A stretch of DNA of 64,000 nucleotides from Actinomycetota bacterium (GCA_016870195.1 VGCC01000001.1:180087-244086), one strand, 5' to 3'. Positions 1 to 9,603 are shown, numbered from the stretch's first letter. Made by a program: numbers and translations. Notes: generated from the sequence alone by a model not told the origin.

Positions 1-82
1 GCATGACAACCTCGGGCGCCACCGTGGTGAACAGTGCCTCTTCCGCGGCACGCATCTGCGCCACGGTCAGGAGCGGGATCAT
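1..82 (-). CDS. NAD(P)H-hydrate epimerase/dehydratase, N-terminal fragment
   Basis: Only the first 27 codons lie in the window. The translation starts MIPLLTVAQMRAAEEALF, which resembles the N-terminus of actinobacterial YjeF/Nnr proteins that repair hydrated NAD(P)H. Its ATG shares one base with the glmS stop codon (TGATG), so the two are probably translationally coupled. Gene order glmM-glmS-nnr is common in actinobacteria. The call rests on a short N-terminus and the neighbourhood, so it is moderately sure. Confidence 0.6.
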   Translation of the reverse strand, partial: MIPLLTVAQMRAAEEALFTTVAPEVVM

Positions 83-1932
83 CACTCCACCGTGACGGAC
101 TTGGCCAAGTTGCGGGGCTGATCGACGTCATGCCCCTTCACCGTGGCCATCTCGCACGCGAACACCTGAAGCGGGACAGTGGAGACGAGGGGCTGCATCA
201 AGGGCGGAACCTCCGGCACGCGGATGACGTGGTCGGCGAAGCCGGTGATGACCTCGTCACCCTCCTCGGCCACCGCAATGATCACGGCCCCACGAGCCCG
301 CACTTCCTGAATATTGGAGATGATCTTGTCATGCAACACCGCGCGACCGCGCGGTGAGGGAACGACGACTACGACCGGCACTCCGTCCTCGATGAGTGCG
401 ATGGGTCCGTGCTTGAGTTCCCCCGCCGGGAATCCCTCCGCGTGCATGTAGGCGAGTTCCTTGAGTTTCAGTGCACCCTCGAGGGCGACGGGATAGCCGA
501 CGTGCCGACCCAGGAACAGCACCGAGGTCGCCGTGGACAACTGTTGCGCCAGGGCACGCACCGGTTCAACGGTGTCGAGAACCAGGTCCACCTTCTGGGG
601 CATGTCGTTGAGATCTTGCAGAATTCCGCGGATTTCCTCTTCGGTTAGCGCCCCACGCGCCTGCGCGAGGAAGAGACCGACGAGGTAGGCCGCGATGATC
701 TGCGTGAGGAACGCCTTGGTCGACGCGACCGCGATTTCCGGACCGGCGTAGGTATAGAGGACCGCATCCGACTCGCGCGGGATGGTGGATCCCACGGTGT
801 TGCAGATTGCCAGAGTGCGCGCGCCCTGGGCCGCGGCGTGCCGCAGCGCCATCAGGGTGTCCATCGTCTCCCCGGATTGGGAGATCGCGATCACGAGCGA
901 ATCCGGTCCCACCACGGGATCGCGGTAGCGGAATTCACTCGCCAACTCAACATCGACGGGCAGGCGCGTCCAGTGTTCGATCGCATACTTGGCGACCATG
1001 CCCGCGTGTGCCGCCGTGCCGCAGGCGACGACCACGACTTTGGTGATGTCGCGGAACACCGACTCGTCGAGGGTCAGCTCGTCGAGTTGGATCCGCCCCT
1101 GCGGACTCGTGCGTCCGCGTAGGGAATCGGCGACAGCCTTGGGTTGCTCGGAGATCTCCTTGAGCATGAACAGGTCGAAGCCACCCTTCTCGGCGGCGGA
1201 GGCATCCCAGTCCACCGTGAAGGCGCGCGGTGTCACGGGATTACCGGAGAAATCCGTCACGGTGACCGACTCCGCGGTGAGTGTGACGATCTGGTCCTGT
1301 CCCAGTTCGAGGGCGTTGCGGGTGTGCTCGAAGAACGCGGCCACATCCGAGGCAAGGAAGTTCTCACCATCACCAACACCGACCACGAGCGGTGAGTTGC
1401 GTCGAGCTCCGACGACGATGTCGGGCTGCGACGGGTCGATGACAACCAAGGTGAAAGCACCCTCGAGTTGGGAACACACGGCCTGCATTGCAACCTGCAG
1501 GGAGTCCCCGACGGCGGGCAGGGCGCGGGCGAGCATGTGGGCGACCACCTCGGTATCGGTCTCCGAGGTCAGGGTCACGCCCGCCGCAGTCAACTCCTCG
1601 CGCAGCACCGCGAAGTTCTCGATGATCCCGTTATGGATCACCGCGATCCGGCCATCTTCACTGACATGCGGGTGGGCATTGGAGTCGGTGGGACCACCAT
1701 GGGTGGCCCAGCGGGTGTGACCGATACCGGTGGTGGAGTTCGGCAGCGGATCCTCACCCAGCAGGGTTTCCAGGTTGGTGAGCTTCCCGGCCTTCTTGCG
1801 GGTCTCCAAGTGACCATCGGCGATCACCGCGACGCCGGCGGAGTCATACCCCCGGTACTCGAGCCTGCGAAGGCCTGCGACGACGACCTCGAGAGCCTGC
1901 TTCTGCCCTACGTAGCCGACGATCCCGCACAC
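82..1932 (-). CDS. glmS: Glutamine-fructose-6-phosphate aminotransferase (isomerizing)
   Basis: Makes glucosamine-6-phosphate from fructose-6-phosphate and glutamine, the first step of UDP-GlcNAc synthesis for peptidoglycan. The 616-residue protein starts with MCGIVGYVG; Cys2 is the N-terminal nucleophile of the glutaminase domain, and HTRWATHG lies at residues 72-79. Two SIS sugar-isomerase domains follow, with CGTA at 304-307 and SQSGET at 351-356. It ends in the typical LAKSVTVE tail. Length is normal for the family. It lies 29 bases after glmM, which makes a later intermediate of the same pathway, and overlaps the nnr start by one base. Confidence 0.97.
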   Translation of the reverse strand: MCGIVGYVGQKQALEVVVAGLRRLEYRGYDSAGVAVIADGHLETRKKAGKLTNLETLLGEDPLPNSTTGIGHTRWATHGGPTDSNAHPHVSEDGRIAVIHNGIIENFAVLREELTAAGVTLTSETDTEVVAHMLARALPAVGDSLQVAMQAVCSQLEGAFTLVVIDPSQPDIVVGARRNSPLVVGVGDGENFLASDVAAFFEHTRNALELGQDQIVTLTAESVTVTDFSGNPVTPRAFTVDWDASAAEKGGFDLFMLKEISEQPKAVADSLRGRTSPQGRIQLDELTLDESVFRDITKVVVVACGTAAHAGMVAKYAIEHWTRLPVDVELASEFRYRDPVVGPDSLVIAISQSGETMDTLMALRHAAAQGARTLAICNTVGSTIPRESDAVLYTYAGPEIAVASTKAFLTQIIAAYLVGLFLAQARGALTEEEIRGILQDLNDMPQKVDLVLDTVEPVRALAQQLSTATSVLFLGRHVGYPVALEGALKLKELAYMHAEGFPAGELKHGPIALIEDGVPVVVVVPSPRGRAVLHDKIISNIQEVRARGAVIIAVAEEGDEVITGFADHVIRVPEVPPLMQPLVSTVPLQVFACEMATVKGHDVDQPRNLAKSVTVE

Positions 1933-1961
1933 GCCGTCAGCCTACGCCCGACTACTCACGA

Positions 1962-3311
1962 CTAGGACGTGGACAACTCGGCGCGCACGACTCCGGCAAT
2001 CGACTCCGCGATCTCTGCCGCCTGCTCCTCACTGGGAGCCTCGACCATCACGCGGATCACCGGCTCGGTCCCCGAGGGCCGCAGGAGAACTCGACCGTTC
2101 CCGGCGAGATCGGCCTCTGCTGCTGCCACTGCCGCATGCACGAGGGAGGCGGATGCGAGTTGCTCCCGATCGACACCACCCACATTGATCAGGACCTGTG
2201 GCAGTTTCGTGACTGCCGACGCCAAATCCGCCAAGGACTTCCCGGTCTGCGCCATGCGCGCCAAGAGGTGCAGGGCGGTCAGGATGCCGTCCCCCGTGGT
2301 TGCGTGCTCGAGAAGGACCACGTGTCCGCTCTGTTCCCCACCGAGGGTGAAGCCATTCGCGCGCATCTCCTCGAGTACGTACCTGTCGCCCACGGCGGTC
2401 TCGCGAACCTCGATGTTGGCCTGTTGCATGGCGATCTTGAACCCGAGGTTCGCCATCACGGTGCTCACCACGGTGTTGCCTGCAAGTGTTCCCGCGTCAC
2501 GCATTGCCGAGGCGAGGATGGCCAGGATGTGATCACCATCGATGATCGCGCCATTCGCGTCTACGGCGAGGCAGCGATCGGCATCCCCGTCGTGCGCGAT
2601 GCCGACACCGGCACCTGACGACCGAACTGCCTCGATGAGGTTGCCCATGTGGGTGGAGCCGCTGCCATCGTTGATGTTGTTCCCATCGGGGTTCGCATGG
2701 ATCGCGGTCACGTCCGCACCGGCACGGCGGAGGGCAGCGGGGGCCACCACCGAGGCAGCGCCGTTCGCGCAATCCACGACGACGCGAAGTCCGTTCAACG
2801 GTGTCGAGATCGTGCCCACGAGGTAGGCGATGTAACGATCGGCCGCGTCCAGGTCGGTGCGGATACGACCTACGCCGGCGCCCACCGGACGATCCCAGGT
2901 TTCACCCAGTCGCTTCTCGATGGCGTCCTCGATCGTGTCGTCGAGCTTGTGGCCACCGCGGGCGAAGAACTTGATTCCGTTGTCCGGCATCGGGTTGTGC
3001 GACGCGGAGAGCATCACGCCCAGGTCAGCCCCGGTGCTCGCCGCCAGCCACGCGACTGCGGGTGTCGGGAGCACACCCACCTGGATGACGTCGACGCCTG
3101 CACTGGCGAGACCGGCGACGACGGCAGCTTCGAGGAATTCACCGCTGGCACGGGTGTCCCGACCCACGATGGCAAGGGGACGGTGACCTTCGAATGCACC
3201 CGCATCCGCGAGGACGTGCGCGGCCGCCACCGATAGGTCGAGGGCGAGTTCCGCAGTGACCTCGCGGTTGGCCAGCCCCCGAACCCCGTCGGTACCGAAC
3301 AGGCGACCCAA
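1962..3311 (-). CDS. glmM: Phosphoglucosamine mutase
   Basis: Converts glucosamine-6-phosphate to glucosamine-1-phosphate, directly after GlmS in UDP-GlcNAc synthesis. The 449-residue alpha-phosphohexomutase starts [12 protein letters not shown]. The phosphoserine loop SASHNP is at 102-107, with Ser104 expected to carry the phosphate. The metal-binding DGDADR is at 241-246, and a sugar-phosphate loop RPSGTEP lies near residue 412. It starts one base after the rpsI stop, so it is read as part of an rplM-rpsI-glmM-glmS operon. Complete and ordinary. Confidence 0.97.
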   Translation of the reverse strand: MGRLFGTDGVRGLANREVTAELALDLSVAAAHVLADAGAFEGHRPLAIVGRDTRASGEFLEAAVVAGLASAGVDVIQVGVLPTPAVAWLAASTGADLGVMLSASHNPMPDNGIKFFARGGHKLDDTIEDAIEKRLGETWDRPVGAGVGRIRTDLDAADRYIAYLVGTISTPLNGLRVVVDCANGAASVVAPAALRRAGADVTAIHANPDGNNINDGSGSTHMGNLIEAVRSSGAGVGIAHDGDADRCLAVDANGAIIDGDHILAILASAMRDAGTLAGNTVVSTVMANLGFKIAMQQANIEVRETAVGDRYVLEEMRANGFTLGGEQSGHVVLLEHATTGDGILTALHLLARMAQTGKSLADLASAVTKLPQVLINVGGVDREQLASASLVHAAVAAAEADLAGNGRVLLRPSGTEPVIRVMVEAPSEEQAAEIAESIAGVVRAELSTS

Positions 3312-3312
3312 G

Positions 3313-3816
3313 TCAGCGCTTGCTGTATTGGGGTGCCTTGCGGGCCTTCTTCAGGCCGTACTTCTTGCGCTCCTTCGCGCGCGGATCGCGCGTGAGGAAT
3401 CCGGCCTTCTTCAGCAGCGGACGATTACCGTCTTCGTCGATCGCGTTGAGTGCACGCGCGACACCGAGGCGAAGCGCACCCGCCTGGCCGGAGATACCTC
3501 CGCCGTGGATACGCGCGATGACGTCGAACTTGCCCTCAGCACCGATGGTGACGAATGGCTCGTTCACTTCCTGCTGGTGGACCTTGTTCGGGAAGTAGTC
3601 GTTGAGAGTGCGGCCGTTGATCGTCCATGCACCGGTTCCGGGAACCAGGCGAACGCGGGCGATGGCTTCCTTGCGTCGACCGGTAGCCGCACCGGGTGCG
3701 GTGACGACGTCGCGACGGACGGCCTTCTTCTCGGGAGTGCTGGTGGTGTATTCCGACGGAGTCTCCTCGACCACGTCGACATCCACGTCGAGATCTTCAA
3801 TGATTGCCTCAGACAC
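3313..3816 (-). CDS. rpsI: 30S ribosomal protein S9
   Basis: The C-terminal 120 residues are a clear S9, from [14 protein letters not shown] to the conserved basic end QYSKR that reaches the P-site tRNA. The GTG start was chosen because AAGGAAGGA lies five bases upstream. It gives 167 residues, including an acidic, poorly conserved N-terminal extension of about 45 residues. A longer reading frame upstream only shadows rplM. It sits 20 bases after rplM in the usual rplM-rpsI pair. Confidence 0.95.
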   Translation of the reverse strand: MSEAIIEDLDVDVDVVEETPSEYTTSTPEKKAVRRDVVTAPGAATGRRKEAIARVRLVPGTGAWTINGRTLNDYFPNKVHQQEVNEPFVTIGAEGKFDVIARIHGGGISGQAGALRLGVARALNAIDEDGNRPLLKKAGFLTRDPRAKERKKYGLKKARKAPQYSKR

Positions 3817-3836
3817 GGTGATCCTTCCTTCTGCCG

Positions 3837-4280
3837 CTACTGGGCGATCTGGGTGATGGTGAATGGCTGGGGGTTCTGCGCCGCGTGCGGATGATCGGCG
3901 CCGGTGTAGACCTTCAGCTTCTTGATCTGCTGACGACCCAACTTGTTGTGCGGGAGCATGCCCTTCACGGCCTTCTCCACCGCGCGGCTCGGGTTGGCCT
4001 CGAGGAGTTCCGCGTACGACGTGGCCGTGAGTCCGCCCGGGTACCCCGAGTGGCGGTACGCGATCTTGGTTTCGCGCTTGGCGCCGGTGAGGGCCACCTT
4101 GTCCGCGTTGATGATGATCACGAAGTCCCCGGTATCGACATGCGGGGCGAACGTGGGCTTGTGCTTGCCGCGCAGCAGAGAGGCTGCGTGGGTGGCCAGT
4201 CGACCCAGCACCACGTCGGTGGCGTCGATGACGTGCCAATGGCGAGTGACATCGCCGGCTTTCGGGGTGTAGGTGCGCAC
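3837..4280 (-). CDS. rplM: 50S ribosomal protein L13
   Basis: Large-subunit assembly protein. The translation [20 protein letters not shown] matches the usual actinobacterial L13 start, so the GTG start (147 residues) is preferred over upstream in-frame ATGs. A purine-rich GAGAGA lies about a dozen bases upstream. Conserved GRLAT and the [10 protein letters not shown] segment are present. First gene of the rplM-rpsI-glmM-glmS operon, with a good promoter about 100 bases upstream. Confidence 0.96.
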   Translation of the reverse strand: MRTYTPKAGDVTRHWHVIDATDVVLGRLATHAASLLRGKHKPTFAPHVDTGDFVIIINADKVALTGAKRETKIAYRHSGYPGGLTATSYAELLEANPSRAVEKAVKGMLPHNKLGRQQIKKLKVYTGADHPHAAQNPQPFTITQIAQ

Positions 4281-4381
4281 GGTGCGCCGCCAATCTCTCG
4301 TAGGGACCGGTTTCTGCACCCCCCGTCGGGGGGCCGTACTGGGCACCTTCCGGGCGCCCAGGCTGAAAGCAGCGAAGGCAA

Positions 4382-4410
4382 AGGCTACCGGGGCCCCACA
4401 AGGGTGCCAA
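4382..4410 (-). promoter_or_regulatory. Predicted sigma70-type promoter of the rplM operon
   Basis: On the minus strand TTGGCA (4405-4410) and TAGCCT (4382-4387) are separated by 17 bases. Transcription would start near 4375, leaving a leader of about 95 bases before rplM. The leader contains a CCCCCCGTCGGGGGG-type inverted repeat around 4320-4334 that could fold near the ribosome binding site. The boxes are seen in the sequence; their activity is inferred. Confidence 0.65.
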
Positions 4411-4425
4411 ATCCGGCCCGGACGC

Positions 4426-4758
4426 TCAACTGAGCGTGATCCACACCTTCCGCAGCGGTGAGGTGACCGTCCAGGTGGTCTGCGCGCCCGCAGGGAGCAG
4501 GCCCACGACCCCTGGGGCCAGGTCGATCCGACCCCCCTCGGCGCAGGTCACCGTCCCCTCCCCCTCGATGACGACGAAGACCTCTTCGATCTCGGTGTCT
4601 ATCGAGGTTCCGACCGAGTGCTCCCACACCCCGACCTCCATGTCCCCCTCTGCCGTGACAGCCCTGACTCCCGTGGTCACATTGCCACTGCGGTTTCGCG
4701 CATCGTCGAGACGTTCCATAGCCACTGCGACGTCGCGGGATTGGAAGGATCGGATCAT
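4426..4758 (-). CDS. Cupin-domain protein
   Basis: A 110-residue single-domain cupin. The middle, with [19 protein letters not shown] followed by [17 protein letters not shown], fits the two cupin motifs of the DUF861/EutQ-like group. The usual metal-binding histidines are mostly absent: the first motif has E-E-V-F in place of H-x-H, so it may not be a metal enzyme. No substrate can be inferred. It lies just upstream of the rplM promoter and downstream of the MFS transporter on the same strand, in a block inserted between truA and rplM. Confidence 0.75.
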   Translation of the reverse strand: MIRSFQSRDVAVAMERLDDARNRSGNVTTGVRAVTAEGDMEVGVWEHSVGTSIDTEIEEVFVVIEGEGTVTCAEGGRIDLAPGVVGLLPAGAQTTWTVTSPLRKVWITLS

Positions 4759-4794
4759 GCGACTATCGGTCGCGCTAGCGCCATCGGGGCCGCG

Positions 4795-6363
4795 CTAGGC
4801 GGATGGGCTGGGCGTGGGGTTCGCTGAGCCCTGGGCCGCGTGCTTAGCCCTGCGGAGCAACATGAGCGCCACCAGTCCGGCCACAATGACGAGCACCGCA
4901 CATATCCACATCAACGATGCGAACGATCCGGAGTAGCTCGTCACGGCATCCGCCAAGGCCTGCTTCCCGACTTCCGTCGAGGGCTGCTCCTGAGTCTGGA
5001 CGTATTGGTTGACCGAGGTCACGGCCGTGCCGATGAGATCCGGCTGCACGCCGGCGTCTGTCAACTTATTGACGACACCACCCATGGTCAATCGATCGAT
5101 GAAGACTGTGCCCAGGGCGAACCCGATCGAGTAGAAGAACTGCCCGATCGTCGTCCGCGAACTCGTGACCGGACCGTACTTATCCGGCGGAGCTTCCTGA
5201 ATGATCAGATTGCCGAAGGGAATGGAAACCACGAGCAGACCCGCACCCACGAGTACCAGCCCGGGGAGGAATGCCAGGAAACTCTTCGCACTCGCCGCAA
5301 GAGCCAAGAGGGCGAATCCGACGCCGGTAATCACCGCGCCTCCGGCAAGTGCCCCGGCGTTCGACAATCCCTTGGCCATGAGTCGGCCAGTGACAAGCGC
5401 ACCGATGATGCCCGCGCCAATCAAGGGCAGCTGCCAATAGGCGATATCGCGGGTAGGTACGTCGGTCACGTACTGCCACAGGTTCGTGGTCTGGAGGAAA
5501 GCGACCGCCACACCGAAGTTGTAGATGAAGCCGGCAAGAATGGCTGCGATGAAGATCGGGGACTTGAAGATCTGCACGGGGTAGAAGGACTTCTTGTATT
5601 TGGCTTCCACTATGAAGAACAGGACGAGGCAGATGGCCCCACCGATGAGCGGAAGCAGTGTCTCGGGTGCCGTCAAACTGCGCCCAAGTTGGCTCACGCC
5701 GTACAGGAATCCGATGAGGCCTACACCGAGGAGTAGCTGACCGCCGATATCGAGATTCGTGTTCTTGAGTTTAGTGATGTGCGGAAGGACCATGGGGGTC
5801 ACGAAGAAGCAGAGTGCGCCAACGATCGCGGTCACGAAGTACCCCAACCGCCAGTTCACTCCGGCAAGCGCACCGCCTGCGAACGTCATGATGAGTGTGA
5901 CCAGTCCGATCGTTGCGCCGAAGAGGCCGAGTGCTGCGGCCAACTTCCCTGGCTTGGCCACCGCGTTGATGTAGCCGAACGCGGCGGCATAGACGGCACC
6001 GAGACCGATGCCGCTCAGTACTTGGCCCAACAGATAGATCAGGGAAACAGGTGCCAAGCCGGAGATTGCGCTTCCCGCCACACCGATGAGGAGGCCCGCG
6101 AGCAGCACGCGCCTGCGCCCGAGTCTGTCGGCGAGGAGGCCGGTCGTGATCACCGTTCCCGCAATGGCGATGGTCTGAATGCTTGCAGCGAGGGCGACGG
6201 ACCCTCCCGTCATGTTCAAATCGCGCGTGACACTGACGAGGGCGGTGCTGTTGATGTTCGGGGCGGACCCTTGAACCGCACCGAGCAGGCCCAGGAAAGG
6301 AACGGCTACGGCGAAGAAGCGCGGAGTGGCACCCGCGATGGGCGCACCGACCGGACTGCTCAT
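4795..6363 (-). CDS. MFS transporter, 14-TM drug/proton antiporter-like
   Basis: A 522-residue inner-membrane protein with about 14 hydrophobic segments. The cytoplasmic motif GLLADRLGRRRV after TM2 is typical of the major facilitator superfamily. The ATG giving MSSPVGAPIAG was chosen because GAGAGGAAACC precedes it; a longer frame upstream adds a polar segment without support. Length and segment number suggest the DHA2-type drug efflux group, but the substrate is unknown. It ends 37 bases before the cupin gene. The short intergenic space to vapB suggests divergent promoters. Confidence 0.85.
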   Translation of the reverse strand: MSSPVGAPIAGATPRFFAVAVPFLGLLGAVQGSAPNINSTALVSVTRDLNMTGGSVALAASIQTIAIAGTVITTGLLADRLGRRRVLLAGLLIGVAGSAISGLAPVSLIYLLGQVLSGIGLGAVYAAAFGYINAVAKPGKLAAALGLFGATIGLVTLIMTFAGGALAGVNWRLGYFVTAIVGALCFFVTPMVLPHITKLKNTNLDIGGQLLLGVGLIGFLYGVSQLGRSLTAPETLLPLIGGAICLVLFFIVEAKYKKSFYPVQIFKSPIFIAAILAGFIYNFGVAVAFLQTTNLWQYVTDVPTRDIAYWQLPLIGAGIIGALVTGRLMAKGLSNAGALAGGAVITGVGFALLALAASAKSFLAFLPGLVLVGAGLLVVSIPFGNLIIQEAPPDKYGPVTSSRTTIGQFFYSIGFALGTVFIDRLTMGGVVNKLTDAGVQPDLIGTAVTSVNQYVQTQEQPSTEVGKQALADAVTSYSGSFASLMWICAVLVIVAGLVALMLLRRAKHAAQGSANPTPSPSA

Positions 6364-6446
6364 GGTTTCCTCTCGCTGACGAGGCTCGAAGCATTCCATG
6401 GGAAGGCTCAATCGGCCATCGAACGACGCGCACTTTCCCGGCCATC

Positions 6447-6467
6447 CATACACCAACTAGGTGTATG
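6447..6467. promoter_or_regulatory. Palindromic operator candidate in front of vapBC
   Basis: Perfect 8-bp inverted repeat CATACACC-AACTA-GGTGTATG. It lies 10 bases before the preferred vapB start and between the divergent MFS and vapB genes. VapB and VapBC complexes usually repress their own promoter by binding such palindromes, so autoregulation is the natural reading. It could also affect the MFS gene. Confidence 0.65.
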
Positions 6468-6476
6468 TTCGACCAC

Positions 6477-6704
6477 ATGGCTCGCACCAACATTGATATT
6501 GACGACGAACTCGTCGAGATTGTCATGGTGCGCTACCAACTCAAGACCAAGCGTGAGGCAGTCGACTACGCCCTGCGCCACCTCGCCGGCCAGCCCATGA
6601 CCACGGAGGAGATGCTCGCCATGTGCGGCTCGATGCCGGACTTCGAGGTCCCCGAGGACCTCACGGACTTCCCCCACGACTGGCATGACGACGACCCTCG
6701 CTGA
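6477..6704 (+). CDS. vapB: VapB-type antitoxin
   Basis: Antitoxin of a type II toxin-antitoxin pair. The start MARTNIDIDDELVEIVMVRY is typical of the short VapB (DUF2191) family, which forms a ribbon-helix-helix DNA-binding dimer. The acidic C-terminus (EDLTDFPHDWHDDDPR) would block the toxin's active site. An ATG four codons earlier is in frame but lies inside the palindromic operator, so the later ATG is preferred. It overlaps the toxin gene by 20 bases, as coupled pairs do. Confidence 0.88.
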   Translation: MARTNIDIDDELVEIVMVRYQLKTKREAVDYALRHLAGQPMTTEEMLAMCGSMPDFEVPEDLTDFPHDWHDDDPR

Positions 6705-7068
6705 CACCTCCATCTGGATCGACGCCCTGCGAAGCGGCGACTCCTGGGTCCGCCGCACCCTCGAGCGTGCCGAGTTCGTCGCCTACACCGAGCCCGTGCT
6801 GATGGAGTTCCTCATGGGCGCGCGCACCGACAACGAGTGGCTCCGCCTCAGACGGTTCATCAACGGAAGCATCCTGCTGCCATTCGACTCCGCATCCGAC
6901 TTCGAGGCGGCCGCGACCATCCAAGGCATCGGACGGCGACGCGGGCTCACGGCCGGGAAGGTGGACTGCCTCATCCTGGCGGTCGCCCAGAGAGTCGATG
7001 CACCCTTCGTGACACGTGATGGTCGTCAGGCCGAACTCGCGAATCTGGTCGGCGTCACCGTCATCTGA
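6685..7068 (+). CDS. vapC: VapC-type PIN-domain ribonuclease toxin
   Basis: A 127-residue PIN-domain nuclease, expected to cleave RNA (often tRNA) when freed from VapB. The acidic metal-binding residues are visible: Asp7 (LADTSIWID), Glu41 (VLMEFLMG), Asp94 (GKVDCLILA) and Asp112 (VTRDGR). It looks intact. The 3' end overlaps the convergent truA 3' end by 8 bases, unusual for a mobile module placed beside a housekeeping gene. Confidence 0.9.
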   Translation: MTTTLADTSIWIDALRSGDSWVRRTLERAEFVAYTEPVLMEFLMGARTDNEWLRLRRFINGSILLPFDSASDFEAAATIQGIGRRRGLTAGKVDCLILAVAQRVDAPFVTRDGRQAELANLVGVTVI

Positions 7069-7855
7069 CCGTGCGGAGCGCTCGGGTCTCCTGCTGGCGC
7101 GCGGCCAATTCCGCATCCGGCGGGTAGCCGACCTGCTCCAGAACTAGCGGATGAGGGGGCATCACCGTCACTGCCGATCCACGTTGTGCAGCACGGAGCA
7201 ACTCTCCCGGCCAGGTGACCGGCTTGCGTCCGTCGCCCACCGGGAGCAGGGCGCCCACGATGCTGCGCACCATGGAGTGACAGAAGGCATCTGCCTGGAT
7301 CGTCATCACAGCATCTCCATCGTCATCACGTTCCCATTGGAGCTGCTGTAACTCGCGGATGGTTGTGGCACCTTCGCGCCATTTGCAGTAGGCCGCGAAG
7401 TCGTGGGTGCCGAGGAGTGTCCGGGACGCCTCGTTCATGCGATCGAGGTCCAAGGGTCGATTCCACGGCAGCACCTCCCGACGCGTGAGCGGCGCCGGAC
7501 CGTCGGGGTCATCACACACCCGGTACGTATACCGGCGCCAGATCGCACTGAAACGCGCATCGAAGCCCGCGGGGGCTGGCTGGATGTCCAGAATGCGGAT
7601 ATCCGCGGGAAGTGCACGGTTGACGCGAGCACCGTCGATGTCGGGATGATCGATGGGGACGTCGAAGTGGATCACCTGGCCGCGGGCGTGGACGCCGGCA
7701 TCAGTGCGACCGGCGCAGGTTGTCTGCACCTCGGAGCGGTAGAGATGCGTGAGAACCCGCTCGAGTTCACCCTGGACCGTGCGCAGGGACCCTTGCTTTG
7801 CCCAGCCGGAGAAATCCGTGCCGTCGTACGCGACCGTGGCGCGCAGACGACACAG
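7061..7855 (-). CDS. truA: tRNA pseudouridine(38-40) synthase, start uncertain
   Basis: Makes pseudouridine in the anticodon arm of tRNAs. Catalytic Asp lies in GRTDAGVHARG. The conserved N-terminal AYDGTDFSGW is in frame upstream of the first GTG (7729), so a start there would cut off about 42 needed residues. No ATG, GTG or TTG exists in this frame between the preceding in-frame stop and the motif. The CTG at 7855 gives CRLRATVAYDGTDF, the normal length, and puts the catalytic Asp at 52. A second CTG at 7900 overlaps the rplQ stop and has GGAGAAGG just upstream. A perfect hairpin covers the region. Confidence 0.85.
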   Translation of the reverse strand: MCRLRATVAYDGTDFSGWAKQGSLRTVQGELERVLTHLYRSEVQTTCAGRTDAGVHARGQVIHFDVPIDHPDIDGARVNRALPADIRILDIQPAPAGFDARFSAIWRRYTYRVCDDPDGPAPLTRREVLPWNRPLDLDRMNEASRTLLGTHDFAAYCKWREGATTIRELQQLQWERDDDGDAVMTIQADAFCHSMVRSIVGALLPVGDGRKPVTWPGELLRAAQRGSAVTVMPPHPLVLEQVGYPPDAELAARQQETRALRTVR

Positions 7856-7881
7856 CCCGCCACCATCGGTGGCGGGCTGTG
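7851..7881 (-). terminator. Perfect 14-bp hairpin between rplQ and truA
   Basis: Inverted repeat with arms 7851-7864 and 7868-7881 and a 3-base loop, GC-rich, with no T-run after it on either strand. It lies 16 bases after the rplQ stop and overlaps the likely truA start. It could be a U-less terminator or a stabiliser of the rplQ 3' end, and it would also hide a truA start at 7855. Confidence 0.6.
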
Positions 7882-7896
7882 AGGTGGCGTGCGTGG

Positions 7897-8469
7897 TCAG
7901 GCCTTCTCCTCGGTCTCCTCGGCGGGAGCCTCGTCAGTAACGACTTCGTCGGTGACCTCGGCCTCGATGGCCTCCGGAGTCTCGACGACTTCGTCGGTGA
8001 CGACCTCCTCGGCCGCGGGAGCTGCGGCGGCCGCGGGAGCAGCCGCCTTCGCGGCACTCTCCTTGGCGGCTCGCTTGGTGGCACCCGTTGCCTCGGCGAC
8101 GACCTGCTCGGTCATCGGCTCCACGAGCTCGATCACGGCCATAGGCGCGTTGTCTCCCTTACGCGGACCGATCTTGGTGATCCGGGTGTAACCACCGGGA
8201 CGTCCTGAGTACTGCGGGCCGATCTCGGTGAACAGCAGGTGCACCACGGACTTGTCGCGCACGACGGTCATCACCCGTCGACGCGCGGAGAGATCCCCGC
8301 GCTTGGCAAAGGTGATGAGACGCTCAGCGAGCGGACGTAGCCGCTTCGCCTTGGCCTCGGTCGTCGTGATCTTGCCGTGCTCGAAAAGCGCGGTCGCGAG
8401 GTTGGCGAGCATGAGTCGCTCGTGCGCCGGACCGCCGCCGAGACGGGGACCCTTGGTAGGCGTAGGCAT
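7897..8469 (-). CDS. rplQ: 50S ribosomal protein L17 with acidic C-terminal tail
   Basis: Residues 1-115 are a standard L17, starting [20 protein letters not shown] with the [20 protein letters not shown] segment. Beyond that is a tail of about 70 residues made almost only of Ala, Glu, Val, Thr and Asp, longer than in most bacteria but seen in actinobacteria. Last ribosomal gene of the alpha operon, 23 bases after rpoA. The tail has no known function. Confidence 0.96.
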   Translation of the reverse strand: MPTPTKGPRLGGGPAHERLMLANLATALFEHGKITTTEAKAKRLRPLAERLITFAKRGDLSARRRVMTVVRDKSVVHLLFTEIGPQYSGRPGGYTRITKIGPRKGDNAPMAVIELVEPMTEQVVAEATGATKRAAKESAAKAAAPAAAAAPAAEEVVTDEVVETPEAIEAEVTDEVVTDEAPAEETEEKA

Positions 8470-8492
8470 CGTCGTTCTCCTTCTCGCTCTGC

Positions 8493-9524
8493 CTAGAGCT
8501 TCTCGTCCTCGGGGAAGGCGAAGTCTTCGCCCTCCAGGTCCTCGTCCTCGTCATCGAAGTAGACGGCTGCGCCGGGATCGAATCCGGGCGGGCTGTCCTT
8601 CAGGGCGAGGCCAAGTCCGGCCAACTTGACTTTGACCTCATCGATCGACTTGGAACCGAAGTTGCGGATATCCAGGAGATCGGCCTCGGACCGGGTGATC
8701 AGCTCGCCCACCGTGTGGATGCCCTCGCGCTTGAGGCAGTTGTAGGAGCGCACGGTCATGTCCAACTGCTCGATCGGGGTCGAGAGTTGCTCGGCGACGT
8801 ACGCATCCGTCGGCGACGGGCCGATATCGATGCCTTCGGCGTCAACGTTCAGTTCGCGTGCGAGCCCGAAGAGTTCGACCAGGGTCTTACCCGCCGAGGC
8901 CACGGCATCGCGGGGAAGCATGGACGGCTTGGTCTCCACGTCGATGATCAACTTGTCGAAGTCGGTGCGCTGCTCCACACGAGTGGCCTCGACCTTGTAG
9001 CTGACCTTAAGAACCGGAGAGTAGATCGAGTCGACCGGGATACGGCCGATTTCCTGGCCGGGCTGCTTGTTCATGACGGCGGGTACGTAGCCGCGGCCAC
9101 GCTCCACCACGAGCTCGATCTCGAGCTTGCCCTTGCCGTTGAGCTCCGCAATGTGCAGACCCGGATTGTGGACCTCGACGCCGGCGGGAGGCTGGATGTC
9201 CGCGCCGGTCACCATGCCGGGGCCCTGCTTGCTCAGATACATCACGACAGGGTCGTCATGCTCGGAAGAGACGACGAGCTGCTTGATGTTCAGGATCAGC
9301 TCGGTGACATCCTCTTTCACTCCGTCGACGGTGCTGAACTCGTGGAGAACGCCATCGACACGAATACTCGTGACGGCGGCCCCGGGGATCGAGGACAGCA
9401 GGGTGCGGCGAAGAGAGTTACCGAGCGTATAGCCGAAGCCGGGCTCGAGTGGCTCCAGGACGAACCGGGAGCGGAACTCCGAGACGGGCTCCTCGGACAA
9501 CAACGGGCGCTGACTGATGAGCAC
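8493..9524 (-). CDS. rpoA: RNA polymerase alpha subunit
   Basis: A 343-residue alpha subunit. The N-terminal assembly domain (about 1-230) begins [13 protein letters not shown] and includes [18 protein letters not shown]. The helix-hairpin-helix C-terminal domain (about 250-320) contains [18 protein letters not shown] and [13 protein letters not shown], which contact UP elements and activators. The last 20 residues are strongly acidic. It sits between rpsD and rplQ as in most bacteria. Confidence 0.98.
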   Translation of the reverse strand: MLISQRPLLSEEPVSEFRSRFVLEPLEPGFGYTLGNSLRRTLLSSIPGAAVTSIRVDGVLHEFSTVDGVKEDVTELILNIKQLVVSSEHDDPVVMYLSKQGPGMVTGADIQPPAGVEVHNPGLHIAELNGKGKLEIELVVERGRGYVPAVMNKQPGQEIGRIPVDSIYSPVLKVSYKVEATRVEQRTDFDKLIIDVETKPSMLPRDAVASAGKTLVELFGLARELNVDAEGIDIGPSPTDAYVAEQLSTPIEQLDMTVRSYNCLKREGIHTVGELITRSEADLLDIRNFGSKSIDEVKVKLAGLGLALKDSPPGFDPGAAVYFDDEDEDLEGEDFAFPEDEKL

Positions 9525-9603
9525 TGCATTTCCTTCCCGCGACGACCGCTATTTGACGTCGCGCGTCTGACGGTCACCCGGGCCGCGGCAGGCCCGGGCG
9601 CTA

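Noticed and set aside
3817..4410. Long in-frame extension upstream of rpsI
   Set aside because: It runs through rplM in another frame; the S9 start is fixed by the ribosome site at 3816.
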